Below are positions 1 to 10,709 of a stretch of DNA of 64,000 bases, piece after piece (position 1 is the stretch's first letter; each line of letters starts with the position of its first letter). The translations under genes and the position numbers were made by a program. The notes under the pieces are model-generated. The model was not told the origin of the DNA, made no database searches, and saw only the letters and a list, made by a program, of their open reading frames with translations. The stretch is from the NCBI GenBank assembly GCA_030760725.1, contig JASWHV010000008.1:60277087-60341086 (forward strand). Direction: 5' to 3'. Source of the DNA: Neostapfia colusana (Eukaryota > Streptophyta > Magnoliopsida > Poales > Poaceae).

Positions 1-1267
1 TTTAATATTTAAACACTAGTTACATATTTAATTTTCTAAATTAAATACTAAACAGAGCTAAAATAATGAATTCACCCCATTACAGGGTCTATAATATCAT
101 TTTCATAATTTCCAGGGGTCTAGCTACACTTTTCAGAGGTGTTTTTCTTAATTTCTATTAAGTCCAGGGGCTAAAACTGATTTTTAAATGAATTTACATG
201 ATTTTCTGGAGTTCCAGGGGCTAGATCTGAAGTTTCCGGGGCTAGCTCTCAATTCCAGAGAACCCCAGGGGGTAGCACGTAAGAATTCCAGTCTTTATAA
301 CGCGGGGCTGACGTGGACCGTCTGATTTTAAACCGACGGCTGAGATTATAACATCGAACCGGTACGCGGGGTTTTAAAGTCTACCGTGCGATTTAAAATA
401 AACGACGCACAAGCGGCCACGTCGCTCTGATCGAGCGCGGGCGGCGCTGCCGGCGGCGCACGGCGGCGGGAAGCGGCGATCTCGCCGGAAAGTTTCGGAT
501 CCTCGAGAATTCTGCCTAAAACTGTGATCTCATGGCATAGATCGGTAGAGGGGAGGTCAGGGATCTCACCTCGGGGGTTTTCTCGAGCTCGGGAGTCCTG
601 GAAAGTGCTCGGCGGCGAGGTCCGAGGCAAAACCACGGCGAAGCTCGTCGGAGCTGGATTTGCACCGTAAGTCTTCGGGTTTTCTGCACCTGCAAAGTTC
701 CCCGGAGGCGGTGGATCAAGACCAACGAGTTAGATCAGAGTTTCCGAGCTTAGATCGGCCAGAATTCACCGGCGAAGTCTCGGTGCTCACCGGAGCGAAA
801 ATCGGCGATCGCGTGAGGAAAACTGATCGGATCGGTGGTTTTTATAGCCGGGGGAGGGCGGTGGGTCTGTTGTGATCGAGTTGGAGTCCGCTGGGTCCGG
901 AATTCGGCTGCGGGGACAGGTTTCCCGATCGGTTGCGATCGCGCGCGCGGGAGAGAGTCCGGGGTCGCGGGGTTAGGGATGACAGGCGGGTCCCACATGT
1001 CAGCGAGGGGCAGCGCGGCGCGCGCGGGGGCGGGCTGCGCGGGGGTTAGCTGGGCCGGCTGGGGTTTCGGCCCACTGGCCAGTTTTTTTCTGGTTTTCCT
1101 TTTTCTTTTTCATTTCTTTTCTGTTTTGAGTATAATTTGAATTCCAGTTTGAATTTGAATTTTTGCAAAACATGCAATACGTCCAAAAATTTCTAAATTC
1201 CCCTCTGAACATGGTTTATGGTTCTAAATCAAAATTTGAGTCTTGACTAAAAATTTGGGGTGTTACA
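1..1267 (-). repeat. Element A, 3' LTR (cut by window start)
   Basis: This is the promoter-side part of the 3' LTR of Gypsy element A, which reads on the minus strand. It repeats 9269-10534 with about five differences by eye (three or four substitutions and one single-base indel). The minus-strand LTR begins TGTAACACCCC at 1267, directly after the polypurine tract. The rest of this LTR lies left of the window. A TATA-like TATAAAAA on the minus strand lies near 838-846. Short open frames here are not genes: they recur unchanged in the other LTR and match no protein I know. Confidence 0.93.
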
Positions 1268-1285
1268 GCTCTACCCCCCTTAAAA
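1268..1285 (-). promoter_or_regulatory. Element A polypurine tract
   Basis: On the minus strand the purine-rich stretch TTAAGGGGGGTAGAGC ends exactly where the 3' LTR begins. It is the primer for plus-strand DNA synthesis. The bases just upstream (GGACGAGATTTCTTTTAA) closely match those before the PPTs of elements B and D. Confidence 0.85.
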
Positions 1286-1312
1286 GAAATCTCGTCCTCG
1301 AGATTGGTGTTT

Positions 1313-4300
1313 CTAAGAAAACAATTCCGGAAATTGTGCCTTAAGCTCATCTTCCCGTTCCCAGGTGGCTTCTTCTTCTGAGTGATGCTTCCACTGCACC
1401 TTGCACATCCGGATTCTTTTATTTCTGGTGAGGCGTTCCATTGTCTCCAAAATCTTGTATGGTTGCTCGGCATAAGACAAATCCTCAGCTACATCCACTT
1501 CATTCATGGGTAACACCTCCTCAGGCGTCCTCAGACATTTCTTGAGTTGCGACACATGGAACACATCGTGCACGTTCGACAGATGAACCGGCAACTCTAG
1601 TTGGTACGCCACTTCGCCTTTTCTTTCCAAAACTTGAAAGGGTCCGATGTATCGAGGTGACAACTTCCCTTTCACCTTGAACCGACGAAGTCCTCTGATA
1701 GGGGACACCTTGAGATAAACATAGTCTCCCACGTTGAAAACGAGCTCTCTTCTTCGTACATCAGCATAACTCTTCTGGCGTGTCTGTGCTATCCTCAAGT
1801 TGTTGCGAATCTCCCTCACCTTTGCTTCGGCTTCTTGTAGCACTTCGGGACCAAACACTTTACTTTCTCCTGTTTGGTTCCAAAATAGGGGAGTTCTGCA
1901 TTTCCTTCCATACAAAGCTTCAAACGGTGACATCTTCATACTAGCTTGATAACTGTTGTTATAGGAAAACTCCGCATACGGTAAGTTCTTGTCCCAACTC
2001 CTATTGTTTTTGAGTGCACATGCCCTTAACATATCTTCAAGGATCTGATTGGTTCTCTCCGTCTGCCCGTCAGTTTGGGGATGATAGGCAGAGCTGAAAT
2101 TCAGATGGGTTCCCATGGTTTCATGCAACTTTTGCCAAAACCTCGAGGTGAACTGCGTCCCTCGATCCGACACTATCTTCTTCGGCACTCCATGGTAACA
2201 CACAATCCTTGACATGTACAATTCTGCCAATTTGGATCCGCTGTAGCTTTCTTTCACAGGGATGAAATGAGCTACCTTGGTTAGCCTATCAATAATAACC
2301 CATATTGAATCATACCCGGACTGGGTCCTAGGCAATCCCACGACAAAATCCATGCTGATCTCTTCCCACTTCCATTCAGGCACTTTGAGTGGTTGCAGCA
2401 ATCCCGCGGGTCGTTGATATTCTGCTTTCACCAACTGACATGTGTCACATAGGGCAACATGTTCCGCGACATCTCGCTTCATGCCATACCACCAATACCT
2501 GCTTTTGAGGTCCTGATACATCTTCGTACTCCCAGGATGAATGGAATAGTCGGAATCGTGAGCCTCCTTCAAAATTAATTTACGAATCTCCTTTACTTCT
2601 GGCACACAGATCCTTTTCCCGTGCCACACCGTTCCTTGTTCATCCTCTCTAAAACCAGGAGCTTTATTTTCCTTGATGAGCTGTCTGATCTCTTGTATCT
2701 TCTCATCATTCTTTTGTCCCTCGCGTATGTCTCGCTCAAGTGTGGAGTCCACTTCCATGGCGATGGCTTCACCACTATTTACTAGACATAGATTGAGCCT
2801 TATAACCTCGTCCTTCAAGTCTGCAGGCATATCCTTCAAGCTCAACTTATTGACCTGCACTTTCCGACTCAAGGCATCGGCCACGACGTTTGCTTTCCCG
2901 GGATGATAGTTGATGCCTACATCAAAGTCATTGATTAGCTCTAACCATCTCCTTTGTCTAAGGTTGAGATCTGGCTGTGTGAATATGTACTTCAAACTCT
3001 TATGATCCGTATATATCTCTGTCCTCTTCCCCATCAAATAGTGCCGCCAAATTTTCAACGCGTGTACCACTGCAGCTAGTTCTAGGTCATGTGTAGGATA
3101 GTTCTTCTCGTGCTTCCGAAGCTGCCGGGATGCATATGCCACGACATGTCCCTCTTGCATGAGAACACATCCCAACCCGTTTCCAGAGGCATCGCAGTAC
3201 ACCGTGAAATTCTTCTGCATATCTGGCATAACCAACACTGGGGCTGTTGTCAATCTCTTCTTTAGCTCCTGAAAGCTCGTATCGCACTGTGGCGTCCAGG
3301 TGAATGTGATTCCCTTTTCCAACAGTTTGGTGAGAGGTCTCGAGATCTTGGAGAATCCCTCAATAAATCGTCGATAGTATCCAGCCAATCCCAAAAAGCT
3401 TCGAACTTCCCCGACATTTTCAGGGGTTTTCCATTTCTGGATATCTTCGATTTTGGCGGGATCTACGGAGATTCCTCCCTCCGAGATTATATGTCCTAAA
3501 AAGGGAACTCTCTTCAGCCAAAACTCACACTTGCTCAACTTAGCATATAGTTGGTGTTCTCTCAGCCTCTGTAACACCAACCTTAGATGTTTCTCATGTT
3601 CTTCTTCATCTTTGGAGAAGACGAGAATATCATCTATGAAAACCACCACAAATTTGTCCAGATATTCCATGAATACCTTGTTCATGAGGTACATGAAATA
3701 TGCCGGGGCATTGGTTAGCCCGAAAGGCATGACAGTGTATTCATACAGTCCGTACCGAGATACAAAAGCTGTCTTGGGAATATCAGATTGCCTTATCTTG
3801 AGTTGGTGGTATCCCGACCTGAGATCAATTTTCGAGAACACACAAGCTCCCCTCAACTGATCAAACAAGTCTTCAATGCGGGGTAATGGGTACTTGTTCT
3901 TGATGGTTACCTCATTCAAGGCACGGTAATCCACGCATAACCTTTGAGTTCCATCTTTCTTAGGCACAAATATTACCGGAGCTCCCCATGGTGAGGAACT
4001 AGGGCGAACATACCCCTTTTCCGTCAATTCTCTCAAATGATCCTTGAGCTCTTCTAGCTGCTTGGAGTCCATTCGATAAGGTCTCTTGTATATCGGGGCT
4101 GTTCCCGGTACTAGCTCGATTGCGAATTCCACGTCACGGTCGGGAGGCATTCCTGGCAACTCCTCCGGAAAAACATCTGGATATTCCCTGATAGTCCTGA
4201 TTTCCTCAACTTTCACCTCCACTTGATTTAATTTAATGTCCCTCCTAGGCTCGTGTATCGTTATGAACTTTACTCTTGTGCCACTAGGGTGAGTTAGTTC

Positions 4301-4501
4301 CACCGTTCTGGTCGAACAATGGATGATTCCATTATGTTTGGTCAACCAATCCATACCCAAAATAATATCTATCCCTTGTGAATCGATCACTATGAGGTTA
4401 GCGGTAAATACTACCCCATTAATGTCTAGGTTCACTTTGGGACACACTTGTCTTGTCCTTATTTCTCCACCTGGAGAATTTACCGCTAGCATATGGTTCA
4501 T
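1313..4501 (-). CDS. pol: Element A pol: protease end, RT, RNase H, integrase, chromodomain
   Basis: A single open frame of 1062 residues encodes most of a chromovirus-type Gypsy polyprotein. It begins inside the aspartic protease (ILGMDWL motif); the catalytic DSG codons lie just upstream in the same frame, at 4562-4570. Reverse transcriptase follows with FIDDIL (catalytic Asp pair at 3629-3634), then RNase H, a zinc-binding HHCC region, the DDE integrase core (MDFVVG, SDRGTQF, GQTERTN) and a C-terminal chromodomain-like tail (VQWKHHSEEEATWE) that in this group can steer integration to marked chromatin. The frame is clean, but a one-base deletion at about 4599-4603 separates it from gag, so a full Gag-Pol would not be made without frameshifting. 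The start given is only the first Met after that shift. With its near-identical LTRs this looks like a recent insertion. Confidence 0.92.
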   Translation of the reverse strand: MNHMLAVNSPGGEIRTRQVCPKVNLDINGVVFTANLIVIDSQGIDIILGMDWLTKHNGIIHCSTRTVELTHPSGTRVKFITIHEPRRDIKLNQVEVKVEEIRTIREYPDVFPEELPGMPPDRDVEFAIELVPGTAPIYKRPYRMDSKQLEELKDHLRELTEKGYVRPSSSPWGAPVIFVPKKDGTQRLCVDYRALNEVTIKNKYPLPRIEDLFDQLRGACVFSKIDLRSGYHQLKIRQSDIPKTAFVSRYGLYEYTVMPFGLTNAPAYFMYLMNKVFMEYLDKFVVVFIDDILVFSKDEEEHEKHLRLVLQRLREHQLYAKLSKCEFWLKRVPFLGHIISEGGISVDPAKIEDIQKWKTPENVGEVRSFLGLAGYYRRFIEGFSKISRPLTKLLEKGITFTWTPQCDTSFQELKKRLTTAPVLVMPDMQKNFTVYCDASGNGLGCVLMQEGHVVAYASRQLRKHEKNYPTHDLELAAVVHALKIWRHYLMGKRTEIYTDHKSLKYIFTQPDLNLRQRRWLELINDFDVGINYHPGKANVVADALSRKVQVNKLSLKDMPADLKDEVIRLNLCLVNSGEAIAMEVDSTLERDIREGQKNDEKIQEIRQLIKENKAPGFREDEQGTVWHGKRICVPEVKEIRKLILKEAHDSDYSIHPGSTKMYQDLKSRYWWYGMKRDVAEHVALCDTCQLVKAEYQRPAGLLQPLKVPEWKWEEISMDFVVGLPRTQSGYDSIWVIIDRLTKVAHFIPVKESYSGSKLAELYMSRIVCYHGVPKKIVSDRGTQFTSRFWQKLHETMGTHLNFSSAYHPQTDGQTERTNQILEDMLRACALKNNRSWDKNLPYAEFSYNNSYQASMKMSPFEALYGRKCRTPLFWNQTGESKVFGPEVLQEAEAKVREIRNNLRIAQTRQKSYADVRRRELVFNVGDYVYLKVSPIRGLRRFKVKGKLSPRYIGPFQVLERKGEVAYQLELPVHLSNVHDVFHVSQLKKCLRTPEEVLPMNEVDVAEDLSYAEQPYKILETMERLTRNKRIRMCKVQWKHHSEEEATWEREDELKAQFPELFS

Positions 4502-4503
4502 TT

Positions 4504-5781
4504 GTGTGGTTGCTAGGTCATGCTTCTTAACAAACCCTTGAGCAATGAACGAATGGGTAGCACCAGAATCAAACAGCAGAGTTGCAAGGTGTAAATTGGC
4601 AGGAACTTACCAACTACCACGTCGGGTGCCTCTTGTGCTTCCTCCATAGTGACGTGGTTCACCCGTCCTCTCATTACGTTCTGCTGCTGTGGCTGCGTGG
4701 GCTTCTTCTTTGGACACTTATGGGCGTAGTGCCCCACTTCACCACAGCTGAAACATTGCACCCCAATCTTAGATGCTTGGCCCTTGTTGTCTTGGGGTTG
4801 GTTTGGGGGTCCTTGCACTGCTGGTCGAGGTGGATATGCGGGGCGAGGCTGTTGTACAAACTGACGTTGCGGCTGTGCTGGTGCTGCGGGAGGCCTGTAG
4901 TTTGGGTTGTACCCTCTGGGTGCTGAATAGGGTACCGCAGCACGGCTCGTCTGCCCCGTAGGTTGCTGCATCATACGTGGGCGGGTGTTGCTCCCTGAGG
5001 CTTGATGTGACCACCCAGCCTTCCTCTTATTCTCATTTTCCAGAGCCTTCAGCTTCCTTTCCACCACAAATGCTCTGTCCACCATCTTTTGAAAGCTTTC
5101 ATACTCATTGGAGGACATTGCACACTGCATCTCTGCGGTAAGTCCTTCCACGAAACAATCTTGTTTCTGCTCATCTGTCTCTATGTCTCGTGGAGCATAA
5201 CGGGATAGTTGAGTGAATTTAGTGAGGTATTCCCTCACCGTCATGTTTCCCTGCTGCAGTCCCAAAAACTCTTTCCTCTTGTTTTTGAGTTCACCTCTTG
5301 GGATGTAATGGTTGCGGAAGCTACGCTTGAACTCTTCCCAAGTGATGCTCTCAGGGTCATGATGGGCGGCCACGTAGGTGGTCCACCAATCAGCAGCAGG
5401 TCCCTGCAATTGATGAGAGGCAAACAGCACCCTCTCATACCCTTGGCATTGTATGATTCTCATCTTACTTTCAATGGTCTTCAGCCAATCATCTGCCTCC
5501 AGAGGTTCAGCAGCACTTGCAAACTTTGGAGGTTGAGTTCCTAGAAACTCACTCAACCTTGGTTGGCGTGGTGCAGCTTGTGGAGGTGGAACTTGATGCA
5601 AGTTGGCCACTACTTGAGTCAAGTTCTGGATGAGCTGATTTTGATTCTCCAGCATTTGGTGGAGAGGATCAACTTATTCACGGCGACCACCCCGGTTCTG
5701 GTCTCCAGAAAGATGAGAGTTGCATGCCTCATCATTGTTGTTGGCGGGGTTGGCAGCACGTCCTTTTCCTCTTCCGGCCAT
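4504..5781 (-). pseudogene. gag: Element A gag and start of protease, broken by one stop and one frameshift
   Basis: The gag begins at an ATG at 5779-5781 (MAGRGKGRAA). An in-frame TAA at 5674-5676 interrupts it 35 codons later; the frame then runs on. A Met at 5653-5655 could restart a protein of about 380 residues. The middle holds a retrotransposon capsid region (ADDWLKTIESKM, WEEFKRSFRNHYIP), a Gln/Pro-rich stretch, and a CCHC zinc knuckle (CFSCGEVGHYAHKC) that binds RNA during packaging. Just before the protease active site a one-base deletion near 4600 puts gag and pol in different frames. Whether these are natural expression signals or damage cannot be decided from one copy; both breaks fit simple mutation. 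Confidence 0.85.
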
Positions 5782-6083
5782 CTGGCAGAATCAACAAATG
5801 TTAATTTGAAAGCATTTAGTATCATCTTACTACTTTCACTTGTTTGTACTTTGAAGTGTTGAAGTTTTGTTAAAATCTTACGAGGGTTTTATATCTCACA
5901 CCCAATAAATGCACTATTATTTCCGGTGGGTTCACACACCAAAGCAAAACAATCTGAAGACGAGGCTGTGGACACTTGCTCATGGCTTCCACAACTCACG
6001 TCACACACCAAGCATTATCACACCATTAACTACGTAACGACTCGACTACTCGACCTCTTGCTAGCTAGGGGAAAGACTCTACA
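5782..6083 (-). other. Element A spacer between orf0 and gag
   Basis: Non-coding leader of about 300 bases between the orf0 stop and the gag start on the minus strand. I see no conserved motif. Confidence 0.6.
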
Positions 6084-6863
6084 CTACTCATCCTCTTGAG
6101 CTGGCTCCTCGGGATCTTCCTCCTCATTTCGGCTACCTTCTGACTCTGCTTTGGGTGGGGAGGCTGCTGGTGGAGAAGTGCGACGACGCCTGATTGCTCG
6201 GCGATCCGGGGAGTCAGGGGTCCATGGATCACTTACGGTGACACACAGTTCATTCCCATCTCCTCTTTCTCTCGCCTTTAAGCAAGCTCGCAGCAATGCC
6301 TCCGTCTCCTTCAGAGTATCTCGGACATCCTGAAGCTCTTGTTGACACTCCTGCAGTCGAGTGCTGAGCATAGCAGCATCCTCCAAGCACAAGTCCATGT
6401 GCTCATGGGAAGTCCCTTGCTGCACCGGTGGGTACTTGTACTCCGTGGTACCACTCTCACGTTGGAGGACATACATGTACTCAGTTTTGTCCAAGTGGCG
6501 ACGATAGATGTGGCTCTGGCAGGTGATGGCCTCCCAAGTGACATCTCTCTCCGCGTCAACTTGTGTTGCTCGACAAGCTGGAGAGTGGTGGATCTTAAGC
6601 AGCTGATTCTCGTGTATAATCCTCATCTCCGAACTCCATTCTTCCCTCTTCTCACGGATGGTCCTGGTGGAGTTATAGTGGATGATGAGCTTGCCCGTAT
6701 TGCCGGCGGCTTCGAGCATACGTCGAAGACGGCGCAACAAATCTCCCACTGCCAATCCGTAGGAAAGGTACGTCACTGGACGACTCTCCTCTCTTTCAGC
6801 AAGGGCAACTACGGGAACTCTCCCTCCCGTGGATTTACGAGCGGTGCGAATCATGCGAACCAT
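6084..6863 (-). CDS. Element A orf0: extra protein upstream of gag, function unknown
   Basis: An intact frame of 259 residues lies between the primer site and gag, in the same sense as gag-pol. I recognise no catalytic motif. The N-terminal half is mixed and includes LRRLRRMLEAAG and a short strand-like stretch (KLIIHYNS). Residues of about 155-205 look like an amphipathic coiled coil (STRLQECQQELQDVRDTLKE). A basic patch (RRAIRRRRTS) and a strongly acidic tail (EEEDPEEPAQEDE) follow. The 260-codon frame without a stop argues for past selection. Long-LTR rice Gypsy elements (RIRE3/RIRE8, from memory) are described with an 'orf0' in this place; homology is inferred from position only. Element D has a differently worded gene in the same position with the same overall plan. 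Confidence 0.7.
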   Translation of the reverse strand: MVRMIRTARKSTGGRVPVVALAEREESRPVTYLSYGLAVGDLLRRLRRMLEAAGNTGKLIIHYNSTRTIREKREEWSSEMRIIHENQLLKIHHSPACRATQVDAERDVTWEAITCQSHIYRRHLDKTEYMYVLQRESGTTEYKYPPVQQGTSHEHMDLCLEDAAMLSTRLQECQQELQDVRDTLKETEALLRACLKARERGDGNELCVTVSDPWTPDSPDRRAIRRRRTSPPAASPPKAESEGSRNEEEDPEEPAQEDE

Positions 6864-7057
6864 CTAAAACAAAAGAATTTAAAATTAGGTTAGATAAAAT
6901 TTCAAACAAAAATCCTATTTTTGAATGGAAGTTGGGGTAAGATGAAGAAAATGACTCTTTTAATAACACTTTTTCACCCACACCTTGGAAAATAGTTTTT
7001 AAGAAAATAGGGCCCTTAAATACGTCCATTTCTACCTAGGTCCACGTTCCTACGGGC
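6864..7057 (-). other. Element A leader between primer site and orf0
   Basis: Transcribed leader of about 190 bases. AT-rich, with no coding signal seen. Confidence 0.6.
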
Positions 7058-7076
7058 AACCTTGGCTCTGATACCA
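7058..7076 (-). promoter_or_regulatory. Element A primer binding site (tRNA-iMet type)
   Basis: The minus strand reads TGGTATCAGAGCCAAGGTT, complementary to the 3' end of plant initiator tRNA-Met, four bases inside the 5' LTR end at 7081. It primes minus-strand DNA synthesis. Confidence 0.92.
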
Positions 7077-8757
7077 CCTCTGTCACACCCGGTTTTTCCG
7101 AAGAACAACCAAGTGAATATCACATGTATGCCAGGATCATTTTCTCATACATGCGATGACAAATAGTGAAGCATCATTTATTACAAGCCAGGTGTCGAAT
7201 ATAAGTAAGTCTTACATAGTAAATGTCTCGATGGACAATAATAAGTTCATCACAAGTAAATAAACTAGCAGCGGAATAATATTCTTTAGGGCTCCATTAC
7301 AGGTGTTGCCCGGGGGTCTTCATGAACCTAGAAACCTTCCTCGGGTCCAAAATCTTGGTCATTATACACCACCTCATTATCTTGACCTGAGCAGCAATAT
7401 AAACCAACAAATATGCATGGTTGAGTACCAATGGTACTCAGCAAGTGTGGGAAAAATTATATCATGCATGGCTAGATCAAGGAGAGGTTGAACTCATGGT
7501 TAAAGCACTACGCAATTAATACCTATCACCTTAGCTTATTAAGCACCTACATTACTACACAGGTGAAATGGTTCCAATCTCCCATCCCATCATCATAATC
7601 CAATAACCATAACATCATTTCCAATGTTAAGCTCCCCGCTTAACATTCACAACCATCAATCCTCTAATCATGAATAAGTCCAGGCCGCTCTTAACCGTGA
7701 GCACGGCTGTCAAGACAGTTTTGACTCTGCAGAGTTTGTACCACTGTACCCACAAGTAGTGATTTCATCCCCCGTTGCCGGGTGGACTAAAAGAACCTCC
7801 ATTATGCCAGTGGCTACGATCCACATTCACACTTCCCAGGTGTGTGGCCAAGAGATCACTACGAAGCCTTTACAAAGGGATTCCCGACGAGCGTGGGCCC
7901 ACTGAGGTTTCACCCCTAACAGCATACAAGAGGCTCCAACCCTGCTGCAGTGGCCCCCTCTTGAGCCTTGCGGTTCATATGGTAGTCCAGCTGACACCTA
8001 CTCCCCGCACCATCCAACACACCCATACTACGCCGGGGATACACCTAATTAATTGGCCAAGCTGCCCCATCTCAGCATGTGGTTGGCACTGTAAAGCCGG
8101 GTTACATGCTCCATGAACCGGTCCTTAGGATCCAGGCAAGTACTAAACACAAACCCAAGTCTCGTGCACCCAGCACACAACCAAAACATCCAACTTGCCT
8201 TGATCCCTACCTCTACATAACTCATAATAGCTCATTCAAGAGTATGGTAATGTAAACTGATGATCTCATGTCCCAATTATCCCATTCTAAGCATGGCTAA
8301 GCATATGCATGTATATAAATGACATGACAAAATAAATCCCAACCCAAGCTTCAAGGAAATAAGGTAATGCAATTCTAGGGAAACTTCCTAGCATGGGTTT
8401 CATATTTAACTTGACAATGCAAATAATTCTATCTACACATCCTAGCATAGGATCAAAGTGGTCAAGGACACTTGCCTCCTTCTTGCTGCTCTTGAAATGG
8501 GTAGTCTTGGTCTTGGAATTGAATAACTTGTTCTTGAGCAGGTTCTACTTCATACCATCACACATAGCAAAAGAAAAACAACAATCATAAGATATAGTTC
8601 ACACTTCCACTTCATACAAACCACACATTCATATTTATGAAAGTTCTTTACCATTATATGTGTTGTGGTTACTTTATGTGTGTTGATTTGGGGCTTGCCT
8701 ACACTTTTATTTATATGTGTATGATTCCTACTTTGGTGTTCATATTTATACTCACAT

Positions 8758-8796
8758 ACTATATATATATATACATATATGTATATATGTGTGTTT
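8758..8796. repeat. AT/GT-rich microsatellite in the A LTR
   Basis: Runs of TATATATA, ACATATATG and TATATGTGTG make a short imperfect dinucleotide repeat. Its partner in the other LTR is outside the window. Confidence 0.7.
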
Positions 8797-10106
8797 CAGT
8801 TTTAAATAAATTCCTTATATATTAAACTACCAAGTATGTATGAAAAGTATTTTTCTTCTCCATATATGCCTTCATAATTTTCTATCAACCCTAAACTGAA
8901 TTCTTTGTATTTTAGAAACTCCATTTATCATTTACTAGTTTCTATATTTTCAGATTTATATTCTTATGCATAATTGTGCATTTTATTATTAAATTAGTAA
9001 TACACACTACCTAAACAGATTAGGTTCTGGTCCTAAATAATTTAGGATCATATTTTGACCTTGGCTTCTGATGTATACTATTTCGTAATTATTTTCCCTA
9101 TTTTTCTTTAACTATTCTTTACTTAAAAATGTGTCCCTATACTATTAAATGTGAATAATAGATGAAACAGATTTATTTCAGCCCAAAAATATATTTTTAT
9201 CTCACTCCAAAGTTTTCTAAGTACTGAGAAAGTTTTTAATAAATTTGACAATTATGTTTGTCCCCCTTTTTAATATTTAAACACTAGTTACATATTCAAT
9301 TTTCTAAATTAAATACTAAACAGAGCTAAAATAATGAATTCACCCCATTACAGGGTCTATAATATCATTTTCATAATTTCCAGGGGTCTAGCTACACTTT
9401 TCAGAGGTGTTTTTCTTAATTTTTATTAAGTCCAGGGGCTAAAACTGATTTTTAAATGAATTTACATGATTTTCTGGAGTTCCAGGGGCTAGATCTGAAG
9501 TTTCCGGGGCTAGCTCTCAATTCCAGAGAACCCCAGGGGGTAGCACGTAAGAATTCCAGTCTTTATAACGCGGGGCTGACGTGGACCGTCTGATTTTAAA
9601 CCGACGGCTGAGATTATAACATCGAACCGGTACGCGGGGTTTTAAAGTCTACCGTGCGATTTAAAATAAACGGCGCACAAGCGGCCACGTCGCTCTGATC
9701 GAGCGCGGGCGGCGCTGCCGGCGGCGCACGGCGGCGGGAAGCGGCGATCTCGCCGGAAAGTTTCGGATCCTCGAGAATTCTGCCTAAAACTGTGATCTCA
9801 TGGCATAGATCGGTAGAGGGGAGGTCAGGGATCTCACCTCGGGGGTTTTCTCGAGCTCGGGGGTCCTGGAAAGTGCTCGGCGGCGAGGTCCGAGGCAAAA
9901 CCACGGCGAAGCTCGTCGGAGCTGGATTTGCACCGTAAGTCTTCGGGTTTTCTGCACCTGCAAAGTTCCCCGGAGGCGGTGGATCAAGACCAACGAGTTA
10001 GATCAGAGTTTCCGAGCTTAGATCGGCCAGAATTCACCGGCGAAGTCTCGGTGCTCACCGGAGCGAAAATCGGCGATCGCGTGAGGAAAACTGATCGGAT
10101 CGGTGG

Positions 10107-10114
10107 TTTTTATA
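10107..10114 (-). promoter_or_regulatory. Putative TATA box of the A LTR
   Basis: TATAAAAA on the minus strand about 420 bases into the LTR, followed by a GC-rich region. The copy in the cut LTR is at 838-846. A second weaker candidate (TATAAAG) lies at 9561-9567. Confidence 0.5.
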
Positions 10115-10535
10115 GCCGGGGGAGGGCGGTGGGTCTGTTGTGATCGAGTTGGAGTCCGCTGGGTCCGGAATTCGGCTGCGGGGACAGGTTTCCCGATCGG
10201 TTGCGATCGCGCGCGCGGGAGAGAGTCCGGGGTCGCGGGGTTAGGGATGACAGGCGGGTCCCACATGTCAGCGAGGGGCAGCGCGGCGCGCGCGGGGGCG
10301 GGCTGCGCGGGGGTTAGCTGGGCCGGCTGGGGTTTCGGCCCACTGGCCAGTTTTTTTCTGGTTTTCCTTTTTCTTTTTCATTTCTTTTCTGTTTTGAGTA
10401 TAATTTGAATTCCAGTTTGAATTTGAATTTTTGCAAAACATGCAATACGTCCAAAAATTTCTAAATTCCCCTCTGAACATGGTTTATGGTTCTAATCAAA
10501 ATTTGAGTCTTGACTAAAAATTTGGGGTGTTACAG

Positions 10536-10643
10536 TTCTACAAGATCCTCTGGAGTAACCACACCGTGGAAGAAGCGACGTGGGAGAGCGAGGAATTCCT
10601 TCGCTCAAATTACCCGGAGTTCATGGCTTCTCAACACGGGTAA
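10536..10643 (+). pseudogene. pol: Element B: last 35 codons of pol (chromodomain tail)
   Basis: Immediately right of element A an open frame reads FYKILWSNHTVEEATWESEE and ends at a TAA at 10641-10643. This matches the C-terminal chromodomain-like tail of element D (FYKVLWSNHSMDEATWESEE), so B is a plus-strand Gypsy element of the same group. The rest of its pol is separated by the insertion of A and is outside the window. It cannot be expressed as a protein from this fragment. Confidence 0.88.
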
Positions 10644-10694
10644 GTCCCTACTACATCGCTATCTCTTCTTTTGTAATCTCGGGACGAGATTCTT

Positions 10695-10709
10695 TTAAGG
10701 GGGGAGGGA
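10695..10709 (+). promoter_or_regulatory. Element B polypurine tract
   Basis: TTAAGGGGGGAGGGA directly precedes an LTR beginning TGTAAAAGCCC. The upstream context GGGACGAGATTCTTTTAA is shared with elements A and D. Confidence 0.85.

Larger units (their letters stand above)
7081..10534 (-). repeat. Element A, complete 5' LTR (3454 bp)
   Basis: On the plus strand it runs from TGTCACACC (7081) to GTGTTACA (10534), so the LTR has TG...CA ends and starts at 10534 on the minus strand. Its right third matches 1-1267. The GC-rich part (about 9600-10350) is the promoter half, with a TATA-like box at 10107-10114. The AT-rich part (8250-9270) and the middle hold nothing I can identify except a short AT microsatellite. 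The base after the LTR begins the sequence of element B, so A is inserted in B; the TSD cannot be checked because the other side is outside the window. Confidence 0.93.

Noticed and set aside
346..1212. Several open frames of 70-101 codons in the GC-rich part of the A LTR, repeated at 9614-10480
   Set aside because: They lie inside the LTR, occur on both strands over the same bases and have no domain. GC-rich DNA lacks stop codons by chance.
7081..9270. A host gene or promoter in the long stretch between the A leader and the GC-rich LTR part
   Set aside because: The stretch lies between the primer site and the TGTTACA end and fits a long LTR. No exon-like frame or splice pattern was seen.
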